Part shown: one piece after another, positions 15,804-24,451 of the stretch
Layout: each line of letters opens with the position of its first letter
Numbering within the stretch: position 1 is the stretch's first letter
Assembly: GCF_007558725.1 (NCBI RefSeq)
Contig: NZ_VLPL01000001.1
Coordinates: 602,808 to 666,807, forward strand
Source: Fluviicola chungangensis
GTDB lineage: Bacteria > Bacteroidota > Bacteroidia > Flavobacteriales_D > Crocinitomicaceae
DNA length: 64,000 bases
Direction of reading: 5' to 3'
Position numbers and translations under genes: made by a program
The notes under the pieces: generated by a model
What the model saw: only the letters and a program-made list of their open reading frames with translations
Told to the model about the DNA's origin: nothing
The model's database searches: none

Positions 15804-16595
15804 TCAAGTTTTGATCTGATGTAACAATTCTGTGAAATAGGCCGGTGCACCGATCAATCGCGACCCGTACCAGGAAAAATATTCTCCATCGACCAAAACA
15901 ACCTGGCTTGCCGGAAATTGATTTTGCAATTCTTCGATGTGTTTCTCTTTAAAAGGAAAAGGCTCTGAGCTTAAGAAGATCAGATCGGGATTTAACTGCT
16001 GTAAGTTCACTTCCGGGTAACGTTCCTTTGTCATTGCATTTTCAAACCCCAGCGTATGCAACATGGAATCGATGAAGGTGTTTGGTCCGACTGCGATATA
16101 CGGATTTTTCCAAATGAGGTATAAAACGGTTTTACCTGTTTTTTTTAACCCTTCCAATTGTGAGAAGTTCGTTTTGATTTCCGAAACAATCTCTTCAGCT
16201 CTTTTTGCCGTTTCAGTGATCTCTCCTATTTTCCGGATCATATCGAGCGCATCTTCCAAGTTGAAAATATCGCTCATCCAGGTTGGATGGATTACTTCCA
16301 GTTCTTCGATATCCGCCTGATTATTTTCTTCCTTGTTCCCAATGACCAAATCAGGATTCAAGGATCGAACCAGGTCAATTTTGACATTCTTGGTCCCTCC
16401 AATGAGCTGCACTTCTTTTTTCAACCCAACAGGATGTACACAAAACTTGGTAATACCGACCAATTTGTCCCGCAAACCCAGGTCGACCAATAATTCGGTT
16501 TGCGAAGGAACTAATGAGACAATACGCGAAACGGTGGATTGAATCTCCACCGTTCGCTGCATTTGATCTGTGTAATTTTTTTTATCCATTCTCAT
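15804..16595 (-). CDS. BtuF-like helical-backbone substrate-binding protein
   Basis: A 263-residue protein of the type III solute-binding fold, as in BtuF and FhuD. The opening SRIVSLVPSQTELLVDLGL and GITKFCVHP are diagnostic for this family, as is the middle LNPDLVIGNKEENN. It binds cobalamin, haem or a siderophore-like ligand for an ABC importer. No signal peptide or lipobox is seen at the N-terminus, which is odd for a periplasmic protein but common in Bacteroidota members of this group. No permease or ATPase gene is adjacent. It lies 61 nt downstream of cystathionine beta-synthase on the same strand. Confidence 0.83.
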   Translation of the reverse strand: MRMDKKNYTDQMQRTVEIQSTVSRIVSLVPSQTELLVDLGLRDKLVGITKFCVHPVGLKKEVQLIGGTKNVKIDLVRSLNPDLVIGNKEENNQADIEELEVIHPTWMSDIFNLEDALDMIRKIGEITETAKRAEEIVSEIKTNFSQLEGLKKTGKTVLYLIWKNPYIAVGPNTFIDSMLHTLGFENAMTKERYPEVNLQQLNPDLIFLSSEPFPFKEKHIEELQNQFPASQVVLVDGEYFSWYGSRLIGAPAYFTELLHQIKT

Positions 16596-16656
16596 TTAAA
16601 AACATGCAGTACTCTGTCGTGACTGAACACTACGGTTTTCATTTATCATGAGGTTA

Positions 16657-18018
16657 TTACGCCAAAGACGCAATTACATCCTGACGAGTCAGGATCTTTT
16701 TGTCTCCGTTTGCCCGTTCAACAATCACTGCAGGAGTCTGTTCATTGATCAGTTTCGCCACATCTTCCAATTTTGCTGTTCCCATAACAACCGGGAAAGG
16801 TTTCTGCATGATTTTGGAAATCGGTGTGTCTCTCAATGCCGGATTGTCAACCAACAACTGGTAAACCTGGGAATCATTCAATGAACCGACCAATTCTCCG
16901 TCACGCAATACCGGAATTTGGGAAATGTTGTACTTACGCATTTTCATAATGGCATGCGACACCAATTCTTCGGAATATAAGGTAACCAAAGGTAAGTCTG
17001 CATGACGTGCAATGACATCTTCCGCTGTTTTAAATTCTTCTTCCAGGAATCCGCGTTCGCGCATCCAATCGTCATTGAAGATCTTACCAACATAGCGGCT
17101 TCCATGATCGTGGAACAAAACTACCACCACATCGTTTTCAGTCAACTGGTCCTGCAATTGCAACAATCCACCGATAGCAGCTCCTGCGGAGTTTCCTACG
17201 AAAATTCCTTCTTCGCGTGCCAAACGACGCGTGTAAATTGCAGCATCTTTATCCGTTACTTTCTCAAATAGATCAATCACATCAAAATCCACGTTTGCAG
17301 GAAGGATGTCTTCCCCGATTCCCTCGGTGATGTACGGATAGATTTCATTTTCGTCAAAAATTCCTGTTTCCTTGTATTTTTTGAAAACAGAACCGTAGGT
17401 ATCGATTCCCCAAATCTTGATATTCGGGTTTTGCTCTTTCAGGTATTTTCCAACTCCGGAAATGGTACCTCCTGTTCCCACTCCGACAACGAAATGTGTC
17501 ACCTTCCCGTCGGTCTGTTCCCAGATCTCCGGTCCTGTTTGCTCGTAATGAGCAATGCGGTTCGACAAATTATCGTATTGGTTCACGTACCAGGAATTCG
17601 GAATTTCTTTCGCCAGTCTTTTGGAAACAGAATAATATGAACGCGGATCCGAAGGCTCAACTGCAGTTGGACAAACCACTACTTCCGCACCTACCGCACG
17701 CAGAATATCCATCTTCTCTTTCGACTGCTTGTCATTCAAAACACAAATCAGTTTATAACCTTTTACAATAGCAGCCAGAGCAAGCCCCATTCCTGTGTTA
17801 CCGGAAGTTCCTTCAATGATAGTACCGCCCGGTTTCAATAATCCGTTCTTTTCCGCGTCTTCGATCATTTTCACCGCCATTCGGTCCTTTACGGAGTTCC
17901 CCGGATTCGTTGTTTCAACTTTCGCCAAAACAGTTGCCTTACAGTTTTTGGTTAGTTTGTTTAATTTGACCAAAGGAGTATTCCCAATGGTTTCCAATAT
18001 GTTGTTATAAACTTTCAT
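16657..18018 (-). CDS. Cystathionine beta-synthase
   Basis: I take the ATG at 18018, giving 453 residues. Residues 1-325 are a fold-type II PLP domain; the PLP lysine lies in NPGNSVKDRMAVKM and the phosphate loop in EGTSGNTGMGLAL. From about residue 335 to the end two CBS domains follow (LPLVTLYSEELVSHAIMKM and ISKIMQKPFPVV), the usual regulatory module. It condenses serine, or O-acetylserine, with homocysteine or sulfide; a cysteine-synthase role is an alternative. The presence of CBS domains favours the beta-synthase name. A TATCTTTG box is 15 nt upstream. Confidence 0.92.
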   Translation of the reverse strand: MKVYNNILETIGNTPLVKLNKLTKNCKATVLAKVETTNPGNSVKDRMAVKMIEDAEKNGLLKPGGTIIEGTSGNTGMGLALAAIVKGYKLICVLNDKQSKEKMDILRAVGAEVVVCPTAVEPSDPRSYYSVSKRLAKEIPNSWYVNQYDNLSNRIAHYEQTGPEIWEQTDGKVTHFVVGVGTGGTISGVGKYLKEQNPNIKIWGIDTYGSVFKKYKETGIFDENEIYPYITEGIGEDILPANVDFDVIDLFEKVTDKDAAIYTRRLAREEGIFVGNSAGAAIGGLLQLQDQLTENDVVVVLFHDHGSRYVGKIFNDDWMRERGFLEEEFKTAEDVIARHADLPLVTLYSEELVSHAIMKMRKYNISQIPVLRDGELVGSLNDSQVYQLLVDNPALRDTPISKIMQKPFPVVMGTAKLEDVAKLINEQTPAVIVERANGDKKILTRQDVIASLA

Positions 18019-18033
18019 GCATTGAATTTTACA

Positions 18034-18041
18034 CAAAGATA
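18034..18041 (-). promoter_or_regulatory. -7 promoter box for cystathionine beta-synthase
   Basis: The minus strand reads TATCTTTG, ending 15 nt before the ATG at 18018. No TTG is placed at the usual -33 distance. Confidence 0.5.
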
Positions 18042-18174
18042 GTTTTAATCCAAAATATAAAATTCAAAATGAAAAAGATCAGCGAATTTTGATTCCAAGA
18101 AGATGTTTGTTCAGGTTCTCTGCATTAAATCATCTAGTGACATTTTGATTGTTGTCACATAATAAACGTAACTG

Positions 18175-19770
18175 TCAATCTTCAATTACTACTTTTCCTT
18201 TCAATTCTCCAACTGAATAATAATAAATCCCGCTGCCACAAGTTGGATACCATGTACTTGAGTTTTCCCCAGCAAGCAATATAAACTCATCTACTTTTTT
18301 TCCATCACTCGAAAAAATAGAAATCAGTTGATCCTTATCTTGAGGTGCCGAAAAATCAAACACGACAAAATCATTGGACGGATTGGGGTAGAGATTCAGG
18401 TCGAAGTTCTTTGCTGCAAAATTCGATGTGGCTAAATCCGTGATTTTCAACTTTACCAACCAAGCATCCGTACTCCCATGTGTTCCCGTAGTCTGGTTAC
18501 CGGAAACTGGACTCGCAGTTGAAGCCAAACAAATCAATGTGTCTCCTCGTTGATATCCTACAGAAACCCCATCATCTGCTGACCCACCTAAAGTGAATTG
18601 TCCAATGGGTGTTCCATCTGTATTTACAAAAACCATCCAACCATCTCTTGCGCCATACGAAGGAGCAGTCCTGTTCCCTGTACCTTGCGCTGATTGCGCA
18701 TTTGAGCCGATAGCTAACAACCCATCCTCTAAAAGAACTATTCTACTAGGGTAATCATCATGTGATCCCCCAAAACTTCTTTCCCAAACTTTATTTAAGT
18801 CATCATCTAATTTTACTAACCAAATGTCGCTTCTTGAATTCCCATCAAAACCAGGTACCTGGAGTGTTGTTTTGTTTCCGGTTGCTCCCGAATAAGAAGA
18901 GTTGACAAAATAGAGATTGGTTCCATCGGTAATAAGTGTTCCTGCCGGTTCTTCGGAATTTGACCCACCAAAACACTTATCCGCCACAACATTCAATGTA
19001 TTATCCAGTTTGACCATCCAAACATCAGTTGCCCCATATCCATTATCTGTTTTATCACCACTTGTTCCAACTAAAGAATACCCCATTAAAAACAATTCCT
19101 GGTTATCGGTTATAGTAGCATCTCTAAAAGTGTCTCCGTTAGCACTTCCTATGACTTTTTCGGTTACAACCGATAAATCTAGAGGATCGATTTCCAATAG
19201 CCAATAATCCCCAGCTCCTTTTGAGTCCTGAGTTTTATTGCCACTGATGGGAGAATTACTTGTGCCCAAAAGTAGGAAATGATTACTCCATTTCATTAAT
19301 TTCACTGCTTGATCACCAGAAGTTCCACCATAAGTTTTCTGATCAAGAATATTTCCGTCTAAATCCAATTTTAAGAACCAAAAATCATAGAGCCCATAAT
19401 TCGTAGCATTCATTTCAAAAGAAGGCGTTGAAAAAGTAGTTAATAAACAATAAATTGCCGTATCGGTAACAATCGCACCTGTATATGAATCTTCTTGATT
19501 TCCTCCTATGGTTTTTTGCCATTCGATGTTAAAATTCAGGTCTGTTTTCAGGATCCACAAATCAAAACCACCACGCGAATTTTCACTTTTATCAAACGAA
19601 CTGTTCGAATTGGAAAGTCCAATCAAATAGTAACCCGAACTGTCCGGAGTATAAATCATTTCCAATCCATCAAAACCACTGCCTCCAATATTTTTTTGAA
19701 AAACAATATCGAATTGTGTAAAAGCTGTATTTATTGATACTGCTAAAAGAAAAGTGAAAAGCGTTTTCAT
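18175..19770 (-). CDS. T9SS type A secreted protein with seven GGS-type repeats
   Basis: A 531-residue protein with an N-terminal signal (MKTLFTFLLAVSINTAFTQ). The C-terminal 80 residues are a Por-type T9SS sorting domain: NLYPNPSNDFVVFDF near 455 and a final GIYYYSVGELKGK. Between them I count seven repeats of about 55-65 residues. Each has a core like (F/T)GGSxxD followed by a hydrophobic strand, then GxxDxWLVKLD. Examples are IGGNQEDSYTGAI, YGGTSGDQAV, FGGSNSEEPAGTL and FGGSHDDYPSRI. Seven repeats suggest a seven-bladed beta propeller. It is exported by T9SS to the cell surface. The ligand is unknown. Confidence 0.85.
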   Translation of the reverse strand: MKTLFTFLLAVSINTAFTQFDIVFQKNIGGSGFDGLEMIYTPDSSGYYLIGLSNSNSSFDKSENSRGGFDLWILKTDLNFNIEWQKTIGGNQEDSYTGAIVTDTAIYCLLTTFSTPSFEMNATNYGLYDFWFLKLDLDGNILDQKTYGGTSGDQAVKLMKWSNHFLLLGTSNSPISGNKTQDSKGAGDYWLLEIDPLDLSVVTEKVIGSANGDTFRDATITDNQELFLMGYSLVGTSGDKTDNGYGATDVWMVKLDNTLNVVADKCFGGSNSEEPAGTLITDGTNLYFVNSSYSGATGNKTTLQVPGFDGNSRSDIWLVKLDDDLNKVWERSFGGSHDDYPSRIVLLEDGLLAIGSNAQSAQGTGNRTAPSYGARDGWMVFVNTDGTPIGQFTLGGSADDGVSVGYQRGDTLICLASTASPVSGNQTTGTHGSTDAWLVKLKITDLATSNFAAKNFDLNLYPNPSNDFVVFDFSAPQDKDQLISIFSSDGKKVDEFILLAGENSSTWYPTCGSGIYYYSVGELKGKVVIED

Positions 19771-19812
19771 ACAAAGTAAAATGAAGGAGGCCGAAGCCTC
19801 CTGGTTAACGAA

Positions 19813-21342
19813 TTATTCTGTTAAAGCCGTTTCCTGTATAACGGTTCCGTCATCTAAAATTACGGAAACTCTCAATTGGTTGTATGGAATATCACCGGTA
19901 ATTGGTATTACTCGAAGGATTTCAGTATTGGCAATTAAATTGACTGCTTCTGTGTAAACCGTTGTTCCATCTAGTTTTTGTACCAAGATATTGACAGAAG
20001 TATTCTCATTTGATTGAACACCGAATTTTAACTCTGAATTTACTATTACATTGGGTGAGATACTAATTTCAACAACTCGTGCGTCTGCAATTGGACCTAA
20101 CACTCTATAGACCGGAATGATTCTCCCATCAGTTAAGAACAAATTGATTCTGTACAAACCAGCAGAAAAATCACCTTCTTCTCCTTTCACACTAGGTGTT
20201 CCATTCGGATTATCAATAGATAAATAATACCCGGATTCTTTATCCAGGGATTCAAAGGTGATTCCCCCGATAAGTCCTCCAAGACCACCACCAATAGGGC
20301 CGTCCGGAATCAAACAATCCTCCGGATCTCCAGAAACATCACCCGTAGCAAAATCAAAACAAAGCTCTATTGCTTCCATAAAATCATCAATATTGGGAGC
20401 CCCAGGTCCTCCTGAACTTCCTGAACCGTTCTGCATGGTTGAACAATACAATTGATTTGGAATTTGATAAATCGGATTCCCTTGAGAGTCTGTCCCTGTT
20501 TGGGTTAAAAACCAAGCTTGGTTTCCCGTTACTGTATTTCCACTAGTTGGAAGTGATGCAGGATCCAAATTAGCATTAAAAATACTTGTCCCCGTCCCGA
20601 TATTTGCTTCACACCAATCCGTAGATGCTTCATAGTTTCCCGTATTTGCAGTGTTAAAATGCTCATACTTGTCCATTTTCTTTTCAACCAAGAAACCTGT
20701 TGTTACTATATTGTTTTGCGCATCATAATATGGCCCACCTGGTGTAGTGGGAAAAATCTCGATATGATCCCTTTCGTAAATTAATGACCCAAATCCAGCA
20801 GTTGCTTTTCTGTAAGGATGAAGAACATCATACAATTCATAATTCACAATATCAATCGCCTGATAATAAGGAGCATACTGCCCAATTAAAGCATTGTGTG
20901 CACCTGCATTATCAGAAGCCATCAAATAAGTGGAACCATTATAAGTCTGCATAAGGTTAATACGGTAGGACTCACGTAGGCCATTGCAATCCAAATAACA
21001 AATGGGTACCGGACCAGGATGATCTCCAATAGATTGAGGATCACTTTCTTCCAATAAAACATCAGTAGAACTATATTTTCCAATGGTGTAAAATAAATCT
21101 GAAGAAGTTAACTGAGGAGACGTGAATTGAAAGTAGTTATTCGTAGATCTTGTAGATGAAATTAATGTGTAACTACTATTTACCAGTTGATAAACATTGA
21201 CCTTGTAGTTTACTCCATCTTCTTTCGACCAATAAATGAAACCATTGGATTTCCATGGAGTTAGATACGACTGAAGAGTTTGACCTTGAGTCGTTAGTGC
21301 AAAAGTAGCATTGATGAACAATGCTAATAAGATTTTCTTCAT
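19813..21342 (-). CDS. Large secreted protein of unknown function
   Basis: A 509-residue protein with a signal peptide (MKKILLALFINATFALTTQG). I recognise no named domain. Residues 1-110 resemble a fibronectin-like stretch with WSKEDGVNYKVNVYQ; a glycine- and serine-rich low-complexity patch (GSGSSGGPGAP, then PIGGGLGGLIGG) lies around 300-360. The last 80 residues (SELKFGVQSNENTSVNILVQKLDGT) look like a degenerate sorting-tail fold but lack the PNP motif. It lies 42 nt upstream of the seven-repeat T9SS gene on the same strand, so they may be co-transcribed. It is divergent from the DUF6340 gene. Confidence 0.7.
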   Translation of the reverse strand: MKKILLALFINATFALTTQGQTLQSYLTPWKSNGFIYWSKEDGVNYKVNVYQLVNSSYTLISSTRSTNNYFQFTSPQLTSSDLFYTIGKYSSTDVLLEESDPQSIGDHPGPVPICYLDCNGLRESYRINLMQTYNGSTYLMASDNAGAHNALIGQYAPYYQAIDIVNYELYDVLHPYRKATAGFGSLIYERDHIEIFPTTPGGPYYDAQNNIVTTGFLVEKKMDKYEHFNTANTGNYEASTDWCEANIGTGTSIFNANLDPASLPTSGNTVTGNQAWFLTQTGTDSQGNPIYQIPNQLYCSTMQNGSGSSGGPGAPNIDDFMEAIELCFDFATGDVSGDPEDCLIPDGPIGGGLGGLIGGITFESLDKESGYYLSIDNPNGTPSVKGEEGDFSAGLYRINLFLTDGRIIPVYRVLGPIADARVVEISISPNVIVNSELKFGVQSNENTSVNILVQKLDGTTVYTEAVNLIANTEILRVIPITGDIPYNQLRVSVILDDGTVIQETALTE

Positions 21343-21529
21343 ATTTTTTGATTTAAGTGAGTTGTGAAACTAATACAAAAAAGTCAATCAATAAACAGTT
21401 TATCGTAAATTTTAACAAAAAAGTTATTTTGAAAAAATATTTAAAGATATTAAAGTTTTGTTTATCAAAACTTTACAGTTTAAATAAGAAAATCAATTAT
21501 TGATTCAGCAACTAAAAAACCATTTTATC

Positions 21530-21558
21530 TTGAATTTATAAAGAATCAAATATATTTG
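21530..21558 (+). promoter_or_regulatory. Promoter for the DUF6340 lipoprotein gene
   Basis: TTG at 21530-21532, an 18-nt spacer, then TATATTTG at 21551-21558, an exact Bacteroidota -33/-7 layout. The ATG follows 17 nt later. This is one of the best promoter matches in the window. The surrounding 230-bp divergent gap is very AT rich and I see nothing else in it. Confidence 0.7.
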
Positions 21559-21575
21559 TATCCAAGCAAAATACG

Positions 21576-22607
21576 ATGAAACAAATACTTACTATCTGCA
21601 CCATTAGTTTATTGATTTTCAGTTCTTGCAGAACAACTCAAGGAATGAGAATTGAAGTACAGCGTCCGGCAACGATCAGCATCAATCCGCAAATCAAATC
21701 TCTGGCATTACTGAATCATTCCATCCCCGGAAAAGCAGGATTACTTGAAGGGACCTTAACGCTCGAAACGCCGAAACAGGATAAAGAATTGTCCAATGAA
21801 TGCATCCGGGGAATAGACGAACTTTTAAGAACAAGTTCCCGTTTTCAAATTATGCGCTGCGACAGTTCCATGCTTGCATCCAAAGCTACAAGCGTAGATT
21901 TCGGATCACCCATGACCTGGGAACAGGCAGACAGTATTTGTAAGCAATACGGAACAGATGCGGTTTTAAGTCTGGAATTCTTTGACACGGATTTCAGCGT
22001 GATCAATTCTGCTGCAACAGCTGCAACAACGGTTCAAAATGTATTGAACGGGAATGGTGCGGAAGTAGAAATCACCGGAAAAGCAACAGCCAGAGCAGGT
22101 TTTCGCTTATACTATCCGGCAGATAAAACCATTCTGTATGAAGACCGGTACAAGCAAGACAGAACATGGATCCAGCGATCCTCCAACCCGGTTGAAGCTC
22201 TGGCCCGTTTAATTAAACGCAACGACGCCCTGGTAAATGTCAGTTACTTCACCGGCCAATCCTTTGCACATGACCTGGTACCACTTTACTTTTGGGAACA
22301 ACGCATGATGTATGTCGGAAAAAAAGGCCGTATGAAAATCGGTGCAAGGCAAGCGCTTACAAGAGATTGGGAAGGTGCACTGAATACCTGGAAAGAAGAA
22401 TACGACTCGAATCCGAAATCAAAGATAAAAGCCCGTGCAGCTTACAATATCGCCTTGGCCTATGAAGTTTTAAACGATTTGCAGAATGCGAAATTGTGGG
22501 TGCAAAAATCCTATGTGGAAGGAGGTAAGGACGAAGCTTTGTACTACTCCAACATCCTGGAAAAACGCATCCGGGATTTCGGGATTTTGGAAAACCAAAC
22601 ACGTTGA
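21576..22607 (+). CDS. DUF6340 family lipoprotein
   Basis: A 343-residue protein with a lipoprotein signal: the hydrophobic segment LTICTISLLIFSSC gives a lipidated cysteine at about residue 17. The body matches DUF6340, a Bacteroidota family: VQRPATISINPQIKSLALLNHS at the start, the central DAVLSLEFFDTDFSV, and a C-terminal TPR-like helical region (AAYNIALAYEVLNDLQNAKLW). No function is known. It probably sits in the outer or inner membrane facing the periplasm. It has its own strong-looking promoter and is 125 nt before dnaX. Confidence 0.85.
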   Translation: MKQILTICTISLLIFSSCRTTQGMRIEVQRPATISINPQIKSLALLNHSIPGKAGLLEGTLTLETPKQDKELSNECIRGIDELLRTSSRFQIMRCDSSMLASKATSVDFGSPMTWEQADSICKQYGTDAVLSLEFFDTDFSVINSAATAATTVQNVLNGNGAEVEITGKATARAGFRLYYPADKTILYEDRYKQDRTWIQRSSNPVEALARLIKRNDALVNVSYFTGQSFAHDLVPLYFWEQRMMYVGKKGRMKIGARQALTRDWEGALNTWKEEYDSNPKSKIKARAAYNIALAYEVLNDLQNAKLWVQKSYVEGGKDEALYYSNILEKRIRDFGILENQTR

Positions 22608-22719
22608 GAGGCAGGGAAAAAGTTCGGCCTGCTCAAATGAATTGTTTATTCCCGGTTTTACTTTTCAATTTTCCTTTGTTTTAGTTATTAACAGCATTCA
22701 AACTTTGCGAAAGTTTGAT

Positions 22720-22727
22720 TAATTTTG
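22720..22727 (+). promoter_or_regulatory. -7 box immediately before the dnaX start codon
   Basis: TAATTTTG ends 5 nt before the ATG at 22733. Transcription would begin at or near the start codon. Confidence 0.45.
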
Positions 22728-22732
22728 TGGTC

Positions 22733-23848
22733 ATGTCGGATTTCGTTGTTTCTGCCAGAAAATACAGACCCCAGACCTTTGATACGGTTGTTGGGCAGAA
22801 AGCAATTACCAACACGCTTAAAAATGCAATCAAGAACCAGCATTTGGCTCAAGCCTTCTTATTTTGCGGTTCACGCGGAGTTGGTAAAACAACTACTGCA
22901 CGTATTTTAGCGAAAACGATCAACTGTTTTAACAGAACAGAGGTTGTTGAAGCCTGTGATCAGTGCGAAAGCTGTAAATCTTTTAACGAAGGAGCTTCCT
23001 TAAATGTTTACGAATTGGATGCGGCATCGAACAACTCCGTAGATGATATCCGCGGGCTGATTGACCAAGTGCGCATTGCTCCGCAATTGGGAACCCACAA
23101 GGTGTATATCATTGACGAGGTCCACATGTTGTCAACGGCAGCTTTCAATGCGTTCTTAAAAACCTTGGAAGAACCGCCAGCACACGCAATTTTCATTTTA
23201 GCAACAACGGAAAAACACAAGATCCTGCCAACTATTTTGTCTCGTTGTCAGATTTTTGATTTCCAGCGAATAAAAGTCAAAGACATCGCAGACCATTTGG
23301 CGCATGTGGCTACACAGGAAGCTATTTCTGCAGATCCGGATGCATTGCACCTGATTGCTCAAAAAGCGGATGGTGCTTTGCGTGACGCCTTGTCTATTTT
23401 CGACCAGATTGTCAGCTTCTGCGGAACAACGATTACGCATAAAGCCGTACTGGAAAATCTGAATGTACTGGATCACGATTATTATTTCAAAGTTGTAGAA
23501 AACGCTTTGAATGAAGATATTCCCGCCTGTTTGTTGCTTTTTAATGATGTCATGGAAAAAGGATTTGACGGACATCATTTCTTAGTGGGACTTGCAGAAC
23601 ATTTCAGGAACCTATTGATCTGTAAAGATCCGCGCACGGCAAATTTGCTGGAAGTCGGTGAAACCACAGAGAAACTATTTGTGGAACAGGCGAAAAAAGT
23701 CGACGGCGCGTTTGCATTGCGTTGTTTAGGCGTACTCAGTAAAGCCGATGTGGATTACAAGTCCGCAAAGAATCAGCGACTGCTGGTCGAATTGACCCTG
23801 ATGCAAATCTGTTCGGTTAAATCTGAGCTCGAAAAAAAAAATCCTTAA
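22733..23848 (+). CDS. dnaX: DNA polymerase III subunit gamma/tau, zero-frame part (gamma-like)
   Basis: I take the ATG at 22733, giving 371 residues. This is the clamp-loader ATPase: Walker A GSRGVGKTT near residue 46, a four-cysteine zinc site (C at FNRTEVVEACDQCESCK), the DEVH Walker B near 120 and the SRC sensor-1 region. The collar domain follows. The frame stops after EKKNP, just past an A10 run at 23832-23841. The rest of tau continues in the -1 frame (next entry). Normal reading therefore yields a gamma-like protein, and slippage at the A-run would give tau. A sequencing indel in the homopolymer is the alternative. A -7 box lies 5 nt upstream. Confidence 0.92.
   Translation: MSDFVVSARKYRPQTFDTVVGQKAITNTLKNAIKNQHLAQAFLFCGSRGVGKTTTARILAKTINCFNRTEVVEACDQCESCKSFNEGASLNVYELDAASNNSVDDIRGLIDQVRIAPQLGTHKVYIIDEVHMLSTAAFNAFLKTLEEPPAHAIFILATTEKHKILPTILSRCQIFDFQRIKVKDIADHLAHVATQEAISADPDALHLIAQKADGALRDALSIFDQIVSFCGTTITHKAVLENLNVLDHDYYFKVVENALNEDIPACLLLFNDVMEKGFDGHHFLVGLAEHFRNLLICKDPRTANLLEVGETTEKLFVEQAKKVDGAFALRCLGVLSKADVDYKSAKNQRLLVELTLMQICSVKSELEKKNP
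23832..23841 (+). other. A10 slippery run, candidate frameshift or transcriptional slippage site in dnaX
   Basis: Ten consecutive A, read as GAA AAA AAA AAT in the zero frame. A -1 shift opens a frame with no stop that runs into the tau C-terminal domain. A stem TTTCGTC/GACGAAA (23871-23877 with 23898-23904) lies about 30 nt downstream, probably too far to be a classic frameshift stimulator. A-run slippage is known for dnaX in E. coli (ribosomal) and Thermus thermophilus (transcriptional). Confidence 0.65.
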
Positions 23849-24447
23849 CTGATCCGGTCCTCATTATTCCTTTCGTCGGACAAAGTCTGAGAAACGAGAC
23901 GAAACCGGTGAACAAACCTTCCGTAGCGCCCGAAAGAGCTGCTTTTTCTGTAAAACCTGAGGCCAAAGTCCTTTCTGCTCCTACCGGAAATCTGAATTCC
24001 AATAATTTATCGATCAATCATTTAATTGAGCAGCAAAAAGCAAAAGCACATGTTCCTCAAAGTGATTTACCTAAAAAAGAATTCCACAAGGATGATGTGG
24101 TCCGGCTTTGGAAAACCATGGCACATACCCAAAAACTGAACGGACAGGACCAGGTTTACCATGTTATGATCAAACGTGACCCCATACAGCTGGATGAAAC
24201 GACTTTCCAGTTTGAAGTGGACAATACTATTCAAATGACCCGACTGGAAGGTGCGATTGGGGAAGTAATGGCATACATCCGGAAGGAAATCCAAAATTAC
24301 GACCTGGTTATCCAGTTGGAAATGCTTAAAGATGCTCCTGAAGAAGTGAAGTATCTCAACGGTCCTGACCGATTTGAGAAATTAGCCAAGAAAAATTCAA
24401 ACCTTTTCGACCTGAAGAATCGTTTTAACTTAGACATCGATTATTAA
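23842..24447 (+). CDS. dnaX: dnaX tau extension, read in the -1 frame after the A10 run
   Basis: About 201 codons in the frame reached by a -1 shift. It is open from the A-run through SLTDPVLIIPFVG and a proline- and alanine-rich linker. From about 24050 it forms a compact domain with VVRLWKTMAHTQKLNGQDQVYHVM and DLKNRF close to the end. This matches the C-terminal part that Bacteroidota tau proteins carry. The apparent GTG start at 23908 is unlikely, because the frame is open and coding upstream. With slippage the full tau would be about 571 residues. The lipoprotein gene starts 4 nt after its stop. Confidence 0.8.
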   Translation, partial: SLTDPVLIIPFVGQSLRNETKPVNKPSVAPERAAFSVKPEAKVLSAPTGNLNSNNLSINHLIEQQKAKAHVPQSDLPKKEFHKDDVVRLWKTMAHTQKLNGQDQVYHVMIKRDPIQLDETTFQFEVDNTIQMTRLEGAIGEVMAYIRKEIQNYDLVIQLEMLKDAPEEVKYLNGPDRFEKLAKKNSNLFDLKNRFNLDIDY

Positions 24448-24451
24448 TTAT

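Noticed and set aside
23908-24447. Independent protein starting at GTG 23908
   Set aside because: The frame is open and protein-like upstream to the A10 run, and the sequence matches the tau C-terminus, so it is the second part of dnaX.
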